Origin: Lentimicrobiaceae bacterium
GTDB lineage: Bacteria; Bacteroidota; Bacteroidia; Bacteroidales; WCHB1-69
Direction of reading: 5' to 3'
Length of the DNA: 24,710 nucleotides
Assembly (NCBI GenBank): GCA_009787485.1
Contig: WQWP01000017.1
Span: 1-24,710, forward strand
Position numbers and translations under genes: made by a program. The notes beneath the pieces are model-generated. The model was not told the DNA's origin and did no database searches. It saw only the letters and a list, made by a program, of their open reading frames with translations. Positions 1 to 8,310 of this stretch are shown here, piece by piece; the stretch's first letter is position 1, and each line of letters opens with the position of its first letter.

Positions 1-1468
1 CTGATAAAATAAGGGCGGCTACGCCGGCAACATGAGGACAAGCAGCAGAGGTTCCAAAAAAACTATTAGTATAATCTAGATTCAAATAATTATCAGGTGT
101 GTTTGGATTATAGCCCGCACTATTTTGTCTATCTGTTGTTGAAATTTTTAATCCCGGAGCCATTATATCAAGCGCACTACCATAACTACTTCCCCAAGAT
201 TCTGAATTACATGAGTCGGATAAAGTATTATTAGGTTGAATAATATCTACTGGGGATTTTCGAATACCACATCTGGTTATTGCTCCAACTGCAATAACAT
301 TAGGCAAACATGCCGGATACTCAACGGCAGACAGATTAGAGTTTCCTGAAGCAAATACCATGACACAACCTTTACCTCCTCTACCGTAGGTAACAGCACT
401 ATCAATAGCATTCTCAAATTGTTCACTATAGAGATGAGAAACCCAAGAATTACTCATAACATCTGCTCCATTTTTCCATGCCCAATTTATAGCATTAGTA
501 GCTTGATTAATAAATGATAGAACATCGTATTGCAGGCTAATAGACATTAGTTTACTATCCGGTGCTACTCCAGAAATACCTTCTTCGTTTTTTATAGCGC
601 AAATTATTCCAGCACAAGCTGTACCGTGGCTACTGTATACAACTTGTTGATTAGATCCATTCTGAGCATCATAACTGAACGGATAAATGTTGGCTTCTAA
701 ATCAGGATGATCTAATTCAACTCCATCATCAATTATTGCAGCAATAATATTGCTACCTGTTGAAAGTTCCCATGCTTTACAAGCTTTAATATCTACTCCT
801 TTCCTTCCTCCGTATTGTCCGGTATTTTTCAATCCCCATTGGTCTTCAAAATAGGGATCGTTTGCACAAGTTGTCTGATTTTTAATAATAAAATCGGGTT
901 CTGCCGATTGAAACAATCCCGTTTCATAGAAATAATTTGCTGTCTCCATTGCATTAAACCTTGAATTTGCTGTAACGCTTACCATAAACCACAAAGGCAT
1001 AAACAAATTTTGATGCACTACGATTGCATTCGCCTTTTCAGTTTCCTGCATAAGTAATATGGTATCGTTCAACGATTTTAATTTCACATAGAAAAAATTT
1101 GACAAACCAATATTATCTTCAAGATAAGGTGCAACAATAATGTCTTCTGCCAAATTTTTGATTTCCAACAATGTTGCTATATATTCATCTTCCGATATGT
1201 GTTCTTCTTCAATACTTAATTTTGTCCAAAATCTTTTTTGATAAGATAGTAAGTCCCTTCGCGAGGAAATGTCAAGACGAAAGGGTTGATAAGTCATTTT
1301 ATCAGGCAAAGCAAACTGAGTAGTATCTGAAACAGAAACAAAAATATGTTTTGTATCTAAATTCAAATATTGTTTTTCTCCCTTATAATAATAGAAATAT
1401 GGAGTTTGCGCATAAATGCTACTTGCAGCAATAACGAAAATGAATGTTGCTAATTTTAATGCTTTCAT
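1..1468 (-). CDS. S8 subtilisin-like serine protease, secreted (3' part cut by window edge)
   Basis: I translated this from the minus strand: an ATG at 1468 opens 489 codons that run off the window. Residues 1-21 are a signal peptide ending SSIYAQ. Residues ~22-200 are an uncharacterised N-terminal region, probably a propeptide. The peptidase S8 domain starts near 205 (YFEDQWGLKNTG). The triad is complete: Asp247 in AIIDDGVELDHPDL, His281 in SSHGTACAGI, Ser474 in FFGTSAACPHVAG, with oxyanion Asn376 in FASGNSN. It should hydrolyse peptide bonds outside the inner membrane. The DDG around the catalytic Asp differs from the commoner DTG/DSG. The gene starts 36 bases after the delta-60 cargo gene and may share its transcript. 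A T9SS sorting domain would be expected beyond the edge but cannot be seen. The family call is firm; the substrate is unknown. Confidence 0.93.
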   Translation of the reverse strand, partial: MKALKLATFIFVIAASSIYAQTPYFYYYKGEKQYLNLDTKHIFVSVSDTTQFALPDKMTYQPFRLDISSRRDLLSYQKRFWTKLSIEEEHISEDEYIATLLEIKNLAEDIIVAPYLEDNIGLSNFFYVKLKSLNDTILLMQETEKANAIVVHQNLFMPLWFMVSVTANSRFNAMETANYFYETGLFQSAEPDFIIKNQTTCANDPYFEDQWGLKNTGQYGGRKGVDIKACKAWELSTGSNIIAAIIDDGVELDHPDLEANIYPFSYDAQNGSNQQVVYSSHGTACAGIICAIKNEEGISGVAPDSKLMSISLQYDVLSFINQATNAINWAWKNGADVMSNSWVSHLYSEQFENAIDSAVTYGRGGKGCVMVFASGNSNLSAVEYPACLPNVIAVGAITRCGIRKSPVDIIQPNNTLSDSCNSESWGSSYGSALDIMAPGLKISTTDRQNSAGYNPNTPDNYLNLDYTNSFFGTSAACPHVAGVAALILS

Positions 1469-1504
1469 AACTTACATAATAAATTTAAAGTTCGTCGTTG
1501 TTTT

Positions 1505-2947
1505 TTATATTTTCAAAAATTTTCCAACGTTACCACCCTCAAATTTTATAAAATAAACCCCTGCCCTTAAATGGCTAACATTTACCGATTGTACTGGCTT
1601 CTTGCTTCTCAACAACACTCTCCCCTGTATATCCATAATTTCAAACTTTACTTCCTTGTTAAAATAAAGGTAATTTGTGGTCGGATTTGGAAAAATGTTA
1701 ATTCTATTTTCAGTATAATGAGTTATTTCGGTCGCCTTGTATGGGATACTCAATCTTATGATAGCTAAATTACCATTAGAAGTTCCTCCTAAAATGAGTT
1801 TATCCGTTCCTTGAAGTTTCATATCTTGAAAAACAAAATTTTCGCAATCATATATTCCCGTATGATTAAAATCCGGATCTAATATGCCGCTATGATTTAA
1901 ATTACGAATTTTATCATACGCTCCGATAATATAGTTATCTCCATTTTGTAATATTTTTTGAGGTCTTTCGGGATAATAATAGCTATAGGGATAAGGCCAC
2001 GAATAACGATAATAACCCCTCACTCCAAAACTACTATCAGTATCTCCATTTGGGTAAAAACGACACGCAATAGACACTTGAAGAGTTGGCAGTACTTCAT
2101 GAACAGTAACAAGCAGTGTTAGATTTCCATTGAGATCTTCTTTAATATCAATAATGTATGGGGCTATGGTTGTAGCAGGATACCCGTTAGATTCGAGGGC
2201 ATATATACGTATTCCATTATTAGCAAAATCAGTAACAAAATTACCATGGGTATCTATTTTACAAAAAGTAGCCCACGTACCGGCAATTAAAATAGATTGG
2301 TCATTAAGCATTTTAATAGATCTTGGTCGTAACCAAAGTTCTTCACTTATTGTTAAATATAATCTTCCATTTTCTCCAAAAGTTTCATCTATTACTCCGT
2401 AATAGTTACATTTCAGAATACAAGGCTGATCAGAATTAGGGTCAATACTACCAAATAGTACAAAATCATCATTTTCGAGATTAATAGTAAGTGTGCCCAT
2501 TCCAAGTTCTAATATAATTTTTCCATTGTCTCCAAAAGTTTCATCTAAAGCGCCATCTCCATTGAATTGCATAAAACATCTTTTATTTTCAAAATTTCCG
2601 GTAATAAAAATTTTATTTTCCTTAGTAATTTTTAAAGCAAGTACTCCGGCTTTATTATATTCAGGAATGGTTACTATTCCATTAGTTCCGAAACTTTGGT
2701 CAAGCATTCCGTTTGCATTTGTTTTTACAATAACTAAGGAACATTTATCTTCATTAGAAATATGTCCAACAGCAATAATATTACCCCGTTTATCGAAATC
2801 AAAAAGCTCAAATTGACCTGTACCTGTAGCAGGTATTACCGTCATCCCATTTTCCCCAAAAGTTGGGTCAAGGGTAACAGTTTGGGCGCAAATGTTGGTT
2901 GCAAGGAGGGTTGCGAGGAGGAGGGTGAAGGCTTTAAATGTTTTCAT
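1505..2947 (-). CDS. Delta-60 repeat beta-propeller protein with T9SS type A sorting domain
   Basis: A 480-residue secreted protein. Residues 1-22 form a signal peptide (ATNICAQ). The body holds repeated LDxxFGxNG units (for example LDPTFGENG, LDQSFGTNG, LDETFGDNG, IDETFGENG, TDSSFGVRG), the signature of delta-60 repeats, which resemble NHL-type beta-propeller blades. The last ~75 residues, from IFPNPTTNYLYF to GVYFIKFEGG and a basic end, are a T9SS type A C-terminal sorting domain, so the protein is probably exported by T9SS and surface-attached or released. No catalytic residues are recognisable; a binding or adhesive role is possible but unproven. It begins 24 bases after the porM stop, exactly where porN/gldN usually sits, and is probably co-transcribed with the T9SS genes. 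Confidence 0.9.
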   Translation of the reverse strand: MKTFKAFTLLLATLLATNICAQTVTLDPTFGENGMTVIPATGTGQFELFDFDKRGNIIAVGHISNEDKCSLVIVKTNANGMLDQSFGTNGIVTIPEYNKAGVLALKITKENKIFITGNFENKRCFMQFNGDGALDETFGDNGKIILELGMGTLTINLENDDFVLFGSIDPNSDQPCILKCNYYGVIDETFGENGRLYLTISEELWLRPRSIKMLNDQSILIAGTWATFCKIDTHGNFVTDFANNGIRIYALESNGYPATTIAPYIIDIKEDLNGNLTLLVTVHEVLPTLQVSIACRFYPNGDTDSSFGVRGYYRYSWPYPYSYYYPERPQKILQNGDNYIIGAYDKIRNLNHSGILDPDFNHTGIYDCENFVFQDMKLQGTDKLILGGTSNGNLAIIRLSIPYKATEITHYTENRINIFPNPTTNYLYFNKEVKFEIMDIQGRVLLRSKKPVQSVNVSHLRAGVYFIKFEGGNVGKFLKI

Positions 2948-2971
2948 GATTTAAGGATTAAATTAATTTGG

Positions 2972-4588
2972 TTATCTTAATAATACAACTATGTTATTTA
3001 ATGTTCTAGTACCTGTACCGGCAACGGAGGAAGCCTTGATGTCGGTAAAATAGATTGAAGTTCCTGAGGGGCTGGAGTTTATTTTAGCTTTAATGGCATC
3101 TGTAAAATGCCTGCTGGTGCTTTGTAACGGCGCTTCTTCAATACCTCTGATAATAAAAGTTACTTGATAGGAGTTTACAGTCCACCTGAGGTCGTAAACA
3201 AAGTCGGTGCCCATATCGGCTAATATAAAAGGATTAGCAAGCAATTCTCCTTTTGCAACTTTTCCACCACTTTTAATATTACCGCCCAAAACGGCCACCG
3301 GGTCGGGAACGCGTTTAACACGAAACAGGTTGGACCCCATAGATTGTTGTTTGCCGTTAATATCGGCAAGAATATTGATAGTAATGGTTCTGCCTACCAG
3401 ATTTTCAGGCACGGTAATATTGTAAGTTCCCGGTCCTGTTTTAGTTGAGTTGCCTCCACCGGTTAGTGAAATGGAAACTCTTTCAGCAGGTACGGATGCA
3501 TTTACGGAAACCGGATTGTCAATTCCGGCATACAACACATTCATTTTGTCGGCTGCTACAGTAGCCGAAGGCGCCATTACCGTAAAGTTGTTATGAAAAG
3601 GAAAGGTTCGCGGCATACCATCCGGACCGGTCATTTTAACAAGCCCTGTAAAACTAAAGTCTCCCACCTGATTCGTTGGAATTTTTAAACGTGCAATTCC
3701 GGCATCTCCCTTGATCATATTGCCTTGTGGCGAGGTCATTTCGCCCGTTCCCATACGCCACCAAACCTCTATCGGCTGTTGGTCGTCGTAAGCGGCTACA
3801 ATAACATCCGCTTCAAATGGCTCTCCCAGAAAAACAAGCTGCGATGCAGGAATCGCTTTCCCTCTAAAATTGGAAACTTTAAAGTCGTCTCTTGAAATGG
3901 AGGCAAGAATATATTTTAAAACACTGGATTCGGCATGACGCACTTCGCCAATGGTTTTGTTTAATAAAGTAACGCCGGCAGCAAAAATAACCCCTTCAAA
4001 ATAATGAACTTCCCATGATTCGGTAGCTCCGCTCGTATTCGTAAATGTTCCATCCACATTTAAGCCGATGGTTTGCGACATGGCTTCGCGGTCATTTTCA
4101 TTTACCAAAGAAAGCAATTGCGCGCGATACTCTGCCAGGCGGTTTCTTAATTCAATGGCATTCCCTTGGTTCATCATAAAAAAGGTGGACTTACTGATAT
4201 TATCCTTAAATCTGAGCTGGGCAACCGATTTTGGAGTGCCATCCGGATGTGTCGCAGAGGCATCCTCTACAAATTCAATGTACCGTACTCTAAGGTCTTC
4301 AATAAAACCTATCATTTCATTTGAAATTTCTTTGAGTTTCATTGCTTTTTCAAATTCTCTTGCTACTTTTTCTTCGCCCAAAATGGCTTTTTGTCGAAGC
4401 AATTCGGCGTAATCCTGATTGTTTTTACTTACCGTAATCAGATTAGATCTGCCTAATGTTTCATCTACAATAGCAAAAGCATTCAGAATATCTTTTGATA
4501 CATTCAGCGCTAACATTGCAGTAAGCACTAAATACAACATTCCTATTAGTCGCTGCCGAGGGGTTTCCGGACAATTTGATGCACCCAT
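2972..4588 (-). CDS. porM: T9SS inner-membrane motor/periplasmic shaft protein PorM/GldM
   Basis: 538 residues, close to the family's usual ~515. The N-terminus PETPRQRLIGMLYLVLTAML followed by ALNVSKDILNAF is the conserved single transmembrane helix of PorM/GldM, residues ~12-33. The rest is periplasmic: a helical bundle D1 (to ~225), then beta domains D2-D4, the last ending in FTDIKASSVAG...NNIVVLLR, so the gene looks complete. In the known system a GldM dimer sits inside a GldL pentamer, and proton flow drives rotation that is passed to the PorK/PorN ring and the translocon. It starts 33 bases after porL, with a heptamer repeat five bases before its ATG. The gene that follows is not porN. 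Named gldM in gliding species; nothing here shows gliding. Confidence 0.97.
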   Translation of the reverse strand: MGASNCPETPRQRLIGMLYLVLTAMLALNVSKDILNAFAIVDETLGRSNLITVSKNNQDYAELLRQKAILGEEKVAREFEKAMKLKEISNEMIGFIEDLRVRYIEFVEDASATHPDGTPKSVAQLRFKDNISKSTFFMMNQGNAIELRNRLAEYRAQLLSLVNENDREAMSQTIGLNVDGTFTNTSGATESWEVHYFEGVIFAAGVTLLNKTIGEVRHAESSVLKYILASISRDDFKVSNFRGKAIPASQLVFLGEPFEADVIVAAYDDQQPIEVWWRMGTGEMTSPQGNMIKGDAGIARLKIPTNQVGDFSFTGLVKMTGPDGMPRTFPFHNNFTVMAPSATVAADKMNVLYAGIDNPVSVNASVPAERVSISLTGGGNSTKTGPGTYNITVPENLVGRTITINILADINGKQQSMGSNLFRVKRVPDPVAVLGGNIKSGGKVAKGELLANPFILADMGTDFVYDLRWTVNSYQVTFIIRGIEEAPLQSTSRHFTDAIKAKINSSPSGTSIYFTDIKASSVAGTGTRTLNNIVVLLR

Positions 4589-4593
4589 ATTTT

Positions 4594-4621
4594 TTAGTGG
4601 TTAGTGGTTAGTGATTAGTTG
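4594..4621. repeat. Heptamer array (TTAGTGG on plus, CCACTAA on mRNA) upstream of porM
   Basis: Units read on the plus strand are TTAGTGG (4594-4600), TTAGTGG (4601-4607), TTAGTGA (4608-4614) and TTAGTTG (4615-4621). The array fills nearly all of the porL-porM gap and ends five bases before the porM ATG, in the ribosome-binding region of the mRNA. The same heptamer occurs before porL. Confidence 0.85.
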
Positions 4622-5674
4622 TTATTTATTCGTCATTGCAGCTAACATATTAGCATATATCGCGTTAATTTGTGCTACATTTTTAGATAGTTTGTCAACT
4701 TCTTGTTTATAGTTTTGAGCTTCCTGTACCGATTCATTCATAGAGCTAACCAATGTAGCGGCGCTCTCTTGTAGTTTTTTGTAGTTTTCAATAATTGTTT
4801 GATGACCTTGATCCTGAATTTGCCCTAATTTTTTGTAGTTATCAATAATAGATTGATTTCCCTGATCCTGAATATGTTCGAGTTTCGTATAGCTATCAAT
4901 AATAGATTGATTTCCCTGGTCGTGAATTTGCCCGAGTTTTTTATAGTTTTCAATCATAGATTGATTGCCATGATCCTGAATTTGTCCAAGTTTTTTATAG
5001 TTTTCAATGAGGGTTTGATTTCCCTGCTCTTGAATTTGTTCCATTTTTTGCACGCCATGCATTTGTGTTTCTTGTAATTTCTGAACCCCTTGTATTTGGG
5101 TGTCTTGCAATTTTTGCGCATGTTGTTTTTGCATCTCAAACATCTCCTGAATGCTTTTCACTTGGAGGTTGGAGGTTGAGGAGAGTGCATCTGCCGATTT
5201 TTCATAAACTCCGGTAAGGTTCTGCACAGCATCTTTCGCTTTAGAGAGGTTGGAAACATATCCTTCTGTAGCCACTGCCGCGTCGGTAGTTTGTGAGAGT
5301 TTCTTTGCATTATCGCTCAAATTTCTCATTCCGGAGGCTAAGTTTTCTATCAAGTCGGGTCCAATTTTAGCTTCCTCCAGCATTCTGTCTAATTGTTGTG
5401 TAACAGTACCTTTATGATGCTTTGGAGCCTGCACTGTTTCTTGTAGTTCCGGATATACCAATGCCCAATCATACTCTTTGTGAAGTGGCTCAAATGCGGA
5501 GAAGAAGAAAATAATGGCTTCGGTTCCCATCCCTACCATCAACATCTCGTCGGCGCCATTCAAGTGAAGAATTTTGAAAAGTGCACCGAGAATTACTATA
5601 GAAGCGCCAATGCCATACAATTTTGCCATGGCGTTTTTGTACCCTTTGCTGCGAACGATTTTGTAAAGACTCAT
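4622..5674 (-). CDS. porL: T9SS proton-driven motor protein PorL/GldL with extended repeat coiled coil
   Basis: 350 residues, longer than GldL of Flavobacterium (about 215) or PorL of Porphyromonas (about 309). Two transmembrane helices lie at ~17-38 and ~43-62. The second carries Glu52 in GMGTEAIIFFFSAFEP, at the place of the essential proton-coupling glutamate of GldL. Residues 63-350 are cytoplasmic, charged and helical. Within them are three 11-residue units at 187-219 (QKLQDTQIQGV, QKLQETQMHGV, QKMEQIQEQGN) and four 18-residue units at 224-295 (consensus ENYKKLGQIQDQGNQSII). Periods of 11 and 18 both suit continuous coiled coils. The motor core is conserved; the rod looks lineage-specific. 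The gene lies between porK and porM, with a heptamer array directly upstream. Confidence 0.96.
   Translation of the reverse strand: MSLYKIVRSKGYKNAMAKLYGIGASIVILGALFKILHLNGADEMLMVGMGTEAIIFFFSAFEPLHKEYDWALVYPELQETVQAPKHHKGTVTQQLDRMLEEAKIGPDLIENLASGMRNLSDNAKKLSQTTDAAVATEGYVSNLSKAKDAVQNLTGVYEKSADALSSTSNLQVKSIQEMFEMQKQHAQKLQDTQIQGVQKLQETQMHGVQKMEQIQEQGNQTLIENYKKLGQIQDHGNQSMIENYKKLGQIHDQGNQSIIDSYTKLEHIQDQGNQSIIDNYKKLGQIQDQGHQTIIENYKKLQESAATLVSSMNESVQEAQNYKQEVDKLSKNVAQINAIYANMLAAMTNK
4790..5005 (-). repeat. Four 54-bp in-frame coding repeats in porL (18-residue units)
   Basis: Codons 224-295 of porL consist of four successive 18-codon units: ENYKKLGQIQDHGNQSMI, ENYKKLGQIHDQGNQSII, DSYTKLEHIQDQGNQSII and DNYKKLGQIQDQGHQTII, followed by a partial ENYKKLQ. 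On the plus strand the nucleotide copies are visible as recurring attgatt(t/g)cc-type blocks. Three 33-bp units (codons 187-219, 5018-5116) precede them. Copies are similar but not identical. Confidence 0.9.
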
Positions 5675-5678
5675 AAAT

Positions 5679-5709
5679 TTAGTGGTTAGTGGTTAGTGGT
5701 TAATGATTA
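5679..5709. repeat. Heptamer array (TTAGTGG on plus, CCACTAA on mRNA) upstream of porL
   Basis: Three perfect TTAGTGG units (5679-5685, 5686-5692, 5693-5699) are followed by a degenerate TTAATGA and TTA. The array ends four bases before the porL ATG, matching the layout at porM. Confidence 0.85.
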
Positions 5710-5726
5710 ATTTTAAATGATTGGTG

Positions 5727-5768
5727 GTTAATTTTTAATTTCTAATTCGTAATTTCTAATTCCTAATT
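5727..5768. repeat. Six-unit heptamer array (nnTAATT) in the porK-porL gap
   Basis: On the plus strand the units are GTTAATT, TTTAATT, TCTAATT, CGTAATT, TCTAATT and CCTAATT, contiguous from 5727 to 5768. The array begins just downstream of the porK stop at 5771. It is a different heptamer from the TTAGTGG array but has the same period. Confidence 0.8.
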
Positions 5769-5770
5769 CT

Positions 5771-7153
5771 CTATCTGTATATTTTTGATCCGCTTGATTT
5801 ATTATCTTTAGGATTAATAATAGCCGGTTGTATGCAACGGAAACCTATGTAGGAGGTGCAAGAATCCTGGAATTGATAATCTCTCATGTAAACAGTTACA
5901 TATTTGCTGATATCTTTCCATGAACCTCCTCTTACCACTCTCAATTTTCTTTCGGCGGGGTCGTTAGATAAATAATTGTTGTACTTAAATATAGGATTTA
6001 TGTCGGAAACAAAAGCAGAAGCCGATGGGCTGTAGTTATCCATACACCATTCGGCCACATTGCCGCTCATATCATATAGTCCAAAGTCATTAGGGCTATA
6101 AAAAGCTACTACATTAGGATACAGACTTCCATCTAACATATAGTTTCCTCTTTGGGGTTTGAAATTTGCCAGGAAGCATCCGTTTTGGTTTGTTGGGTAC
6201 GGACCGCCCCAGGGATAAGGAGAGTTTTGTAATCCGCCTCTGGCTGCCCATTCCCATTGTGCTTCGGAAGGCAAGCGAAAATCGTGCTCTACAGGAAAAC
6301 CTCTGCTCAGTAGCCCTGAATTGCGCTGTTGCGAGCGCCAATGAGTAAAAGCCTGACATTGTGTCCAACTCACACCTACCACCGGATAGTGATTGTATTG
6401 CGGGTGAGAGAAATAGTTTCGGGTCATGTGCTCATTATCCGAATAAGTAAATTCATAGATCCAAACTAAGGTATCGGGATAAATATTGATTACATTATGT
6501 CTGATAAATCTATCTAAGTTTCCGTCCACATGGCTACGTCTGCTGGCAAACATACCTCCTAAAGGGCTGCCTTCTTTTTCTTTCATTGCAGCAGCTTCGT
6601 AATCAAAAGTCCAGTATTCGTAATTAAGTTTTGCCACATTAATTCCCAAAGGGCGGTAATGATAATAACGGGTATTAATTTGCGTAAAGAGTGGGCTTAG
6701 CGCTTGCATTACTTCTTCATCTGTGGATCCCCATGGAATATCTTCTCTCCAGTTAATTCGTACAGGCTCTATGAGTTCGCCGGCATTTTCTCCTCTTCTA
6801 TGTCTGAGAAAATGTCCGCGTTTTCCCTCTATTTCCGCTTCACCCAATAGCGTGTGCGCAATAGAATCTCGCACCCAAAACACAAATTGGCGGTACTTGT
6901 TATTGGTAATTTCGGCCTCATCCATCCAAAACGAAGTGATGGAAACGGAACGAGGTTGAGCTGCAAATGTGAGGGTTGGGTCGTTCTCTCCTGATCCTAG
7001 AATAACGTTACCCGATGGGATATACACCATGTGATGAGGGCTAAAAGTAACAAATCGTGTTTTATTTGTGACCCCCACCAATTGCCCATCTCCTGAGTTT
7101 TTGCAAGCGGCTAAGCACAATACGATGCATGCAAACAAAGCTAATCTTTTCAT
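5771..7153 (-). CDS. porK: T9SS outer-membrane ring lipoprotein PorK/GldK
   Basis: 460 residues, about the size of GldK (464) and PorK (491). The N-terminus is a lipoprotein signal peptide with lipobox LAAC, modified Cys17. The rest is the sulfatase-modifying-factor (FGE-like) fold used by PorK/GldK: HHMVYIPSGNVILGSGEND near the start, FWMDEAEITNNKYRQFVFW, YPVVGVSWTQCQAF, FRLPSEAQWEWAARGG, DMSGNVAEWCMDN and VVRGGSWKDIS, ending with IGFRCIQP. In the T9SS the protein forms, with PorN, a large periplasmic ring anchored to the outer membrane; it is not an active enzyme there. It follows porP by 54 bases and precedes porL. Identity is secure from fold, lipobox and neighbours together. Confidence 0.96.
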   Translation of the reverse strand: MKRLALFACIVLCLAACKNSGDGQLVGVTNKTRFVTFSPHHMVYIPSGNVILGSGENDPTLTFAAQPRSVSITSFWMDEAEITNNKYRQFVFWVRDSIAHTLLGEAEIEGKRGHFLRHRRGENAGELIEPVRINWREDIPWGSTDEEVMQALSPLFTQINTRYYHYRPLGINVAKLNYEYWTFDYEAAAMKEKEGSPLGGMFASRRSHVDGNLDRFIRHNVINIYPDTLVWIYEFTYSDNEHMTRNYFSHPQYNHYPVVGVSWTQCQAFTHWRSQQRNSGLLSRGFPVEHDFRLPSEAQWEWAARGGLQNSPYPWGGPYPTNQNGCFLANFKPQRGNYMLDGSLYPNVVAFYSPNDFGLYDMSGNVAEWCMDNYSPSASAFVSDINPIFKYNNYLSNDPAERKLRVVRGGSWKDISKYVTVYMRDYQFQDSCTSYIGFRCIQPAIINPKDNKSSGSKIYR

Positions 7154-7207
7154 TATTTTACGTGTTATGATTTTTGGGAAACGGAAAAATCAACGGTTTA
7201 TTATACA

Positions 7208-8287
7208 TTAGTACTGATTTTTATATAAATGCCGTGACGATCCGTATCCTGTTAATGTTTTATCTCTATAAAAACTGAAGCCGTAGCGGAAGATAATTTC
7301 GAAATCTCCCATACTGCTCCCCTTACTGTATCCAAATTTTGCTAATGGAAAACTGTAAGCTGCGCCGATCTCTAATCCTTTTAAATAAGCGTTAGAGTGG
7401 TTATAAAAAGGTACTGCTCCAACAACTACACCTAATGCCCAATCTAATTCATACGCAAGCCCAAACCATACGATTCCGTTATACCTTGCCACTGCCATTG
7501 CATTAAAACTCCAGGTAGCCATATTGGTTCTAATCAGGAGCGAAGGCTCAATAGACCAAGGCACCGGCGTTTTTAAGTTCCAAATATAACCTCCGGTCAT
7601 GTAGAGTTGCCGGGGAATATCACCAAGTACATTTGGCTCACCCGAAACGCGCACTCCGCCAAGAAGTTGTGCACAGGATATCCCTGCATACCAGGTAGGC
7701 GCTTGATAATGTAGTCCAAAATTCATATCAAAATCCAAGACAGATTCAGACTGTTCGAAATTTGTAACAGTTCCATCACCCGGTTGATTCGGGTTTAATT
7801 CACTACTTCCCTGTTTCATACTTAGGAATCCAAATTGAATCCCAATCCCTAACTTTCCGCCATAAACACGAATTTTGGTAGCATATCCAAACTGAAATCC
7901 CACATTATCAATCATTTGTGCGTTCTTGTCATTGAGGAATGTAACCCCCACAGCGCCTCTTATTTGTTTGATGTAAGAATTTATGTGCAATAAAACTTGT
8001 TCTCCGTTTTGCGGAGGACCTTTAGGCTTCTTGTTGCCGGTTGGATCGAATGGATTGGTCGGATTGTCCGGGTCATCAGGATTTGTCAGGTCAAGTTCTC
8101 CACGTGATCCCGCCGCATGTTGGCGCAAAATTCCGGTAAAGTTAAGGTGGTTATCTTTTTCGCCCATAGCCGCCGGATTAAAATAGGGTTGCAGCCATGG
8201 CAGTAGCGTAAATCTTGGATTTTCTTGCGCAAAAAGCGTATAAAAAGAAAACAAAAAGAGAATAAAGAAACAGTATTTTAAACGCAT
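7208..8287 (-). CDS. porP: PorP/SprF family T9SS outer-membrane protein
   Basis: I choose the ATG at 8287, giving 359 residues, because it opens a good signal peptide (MRLKYCFFILFLFSFYTLFA, cleaved near AQ). A frame extending to 8338 would add a basic stretch, and a promoter-like TATTTTTG lies inside that extension. After the signal comes LLPWLQPYFNPAAMG, the NPA(A/Y)xG hallmark of PorP/SprF proteins, followed by alternating beta strands (YAGISCAQLLGGVRVSGEP, GLAYELDWALGVVVGAVPF) and an aromatic C-terminal strand typical of an outer-membrane beta barrel. Residues ~70-95 are Gly/Pro/Asp/Asn-rich (NPDDPDNPTNPFDPTGNKK) and may be a surface loop. PorP is essential for T9SS in Porphyromonas; SprF helps secrete particular adhesins. 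Being first in the por cluster favours PorP. Confidence 0.92.
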   Translation of the reverse strand: MRLKYCFFILFLFSFYTLFAQENPRFTLLPWLQPYFNPAAMGEKDNHLNFTGILRQHAAGSRGELDLTNPDDPDNPTNPFDPTGNKKPKGPPQNGEQVLLHINSYIKQIRGAVGVTFLNDKNAQMIDNVGFQFGYATKIRVYGGKLGIGIQFGFLSMKQGSSELNPNQPGDGTVTNFEQSESVLDFDMNFGLHYQAPTWYAGISCAQLLGGVRVSGEPNVLGDIPRQLYMTGGYIWNLKTPVPWSIEPSLLIRTNMATWSFNAMAVARYNGIVWFGLAYELDWALGVVVGAVPFYNHSNAYLKGLEIGAAYSFPLAKFGYSKGSSMGDFEIIFRYGFSFYRDKTLTGYGSSRHLYKNQY

Positions 8288-8310
8288 AAGCAGTTTTATT
8301 TTGGGGTGCA

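Noticed and set aside
5771..7153. Formylglycine-generating enzyme (sulfatase activator)
   Set aside because: The fold is shared, but the lipobox, length and position directly before porL-porM identify PorK/GldK.
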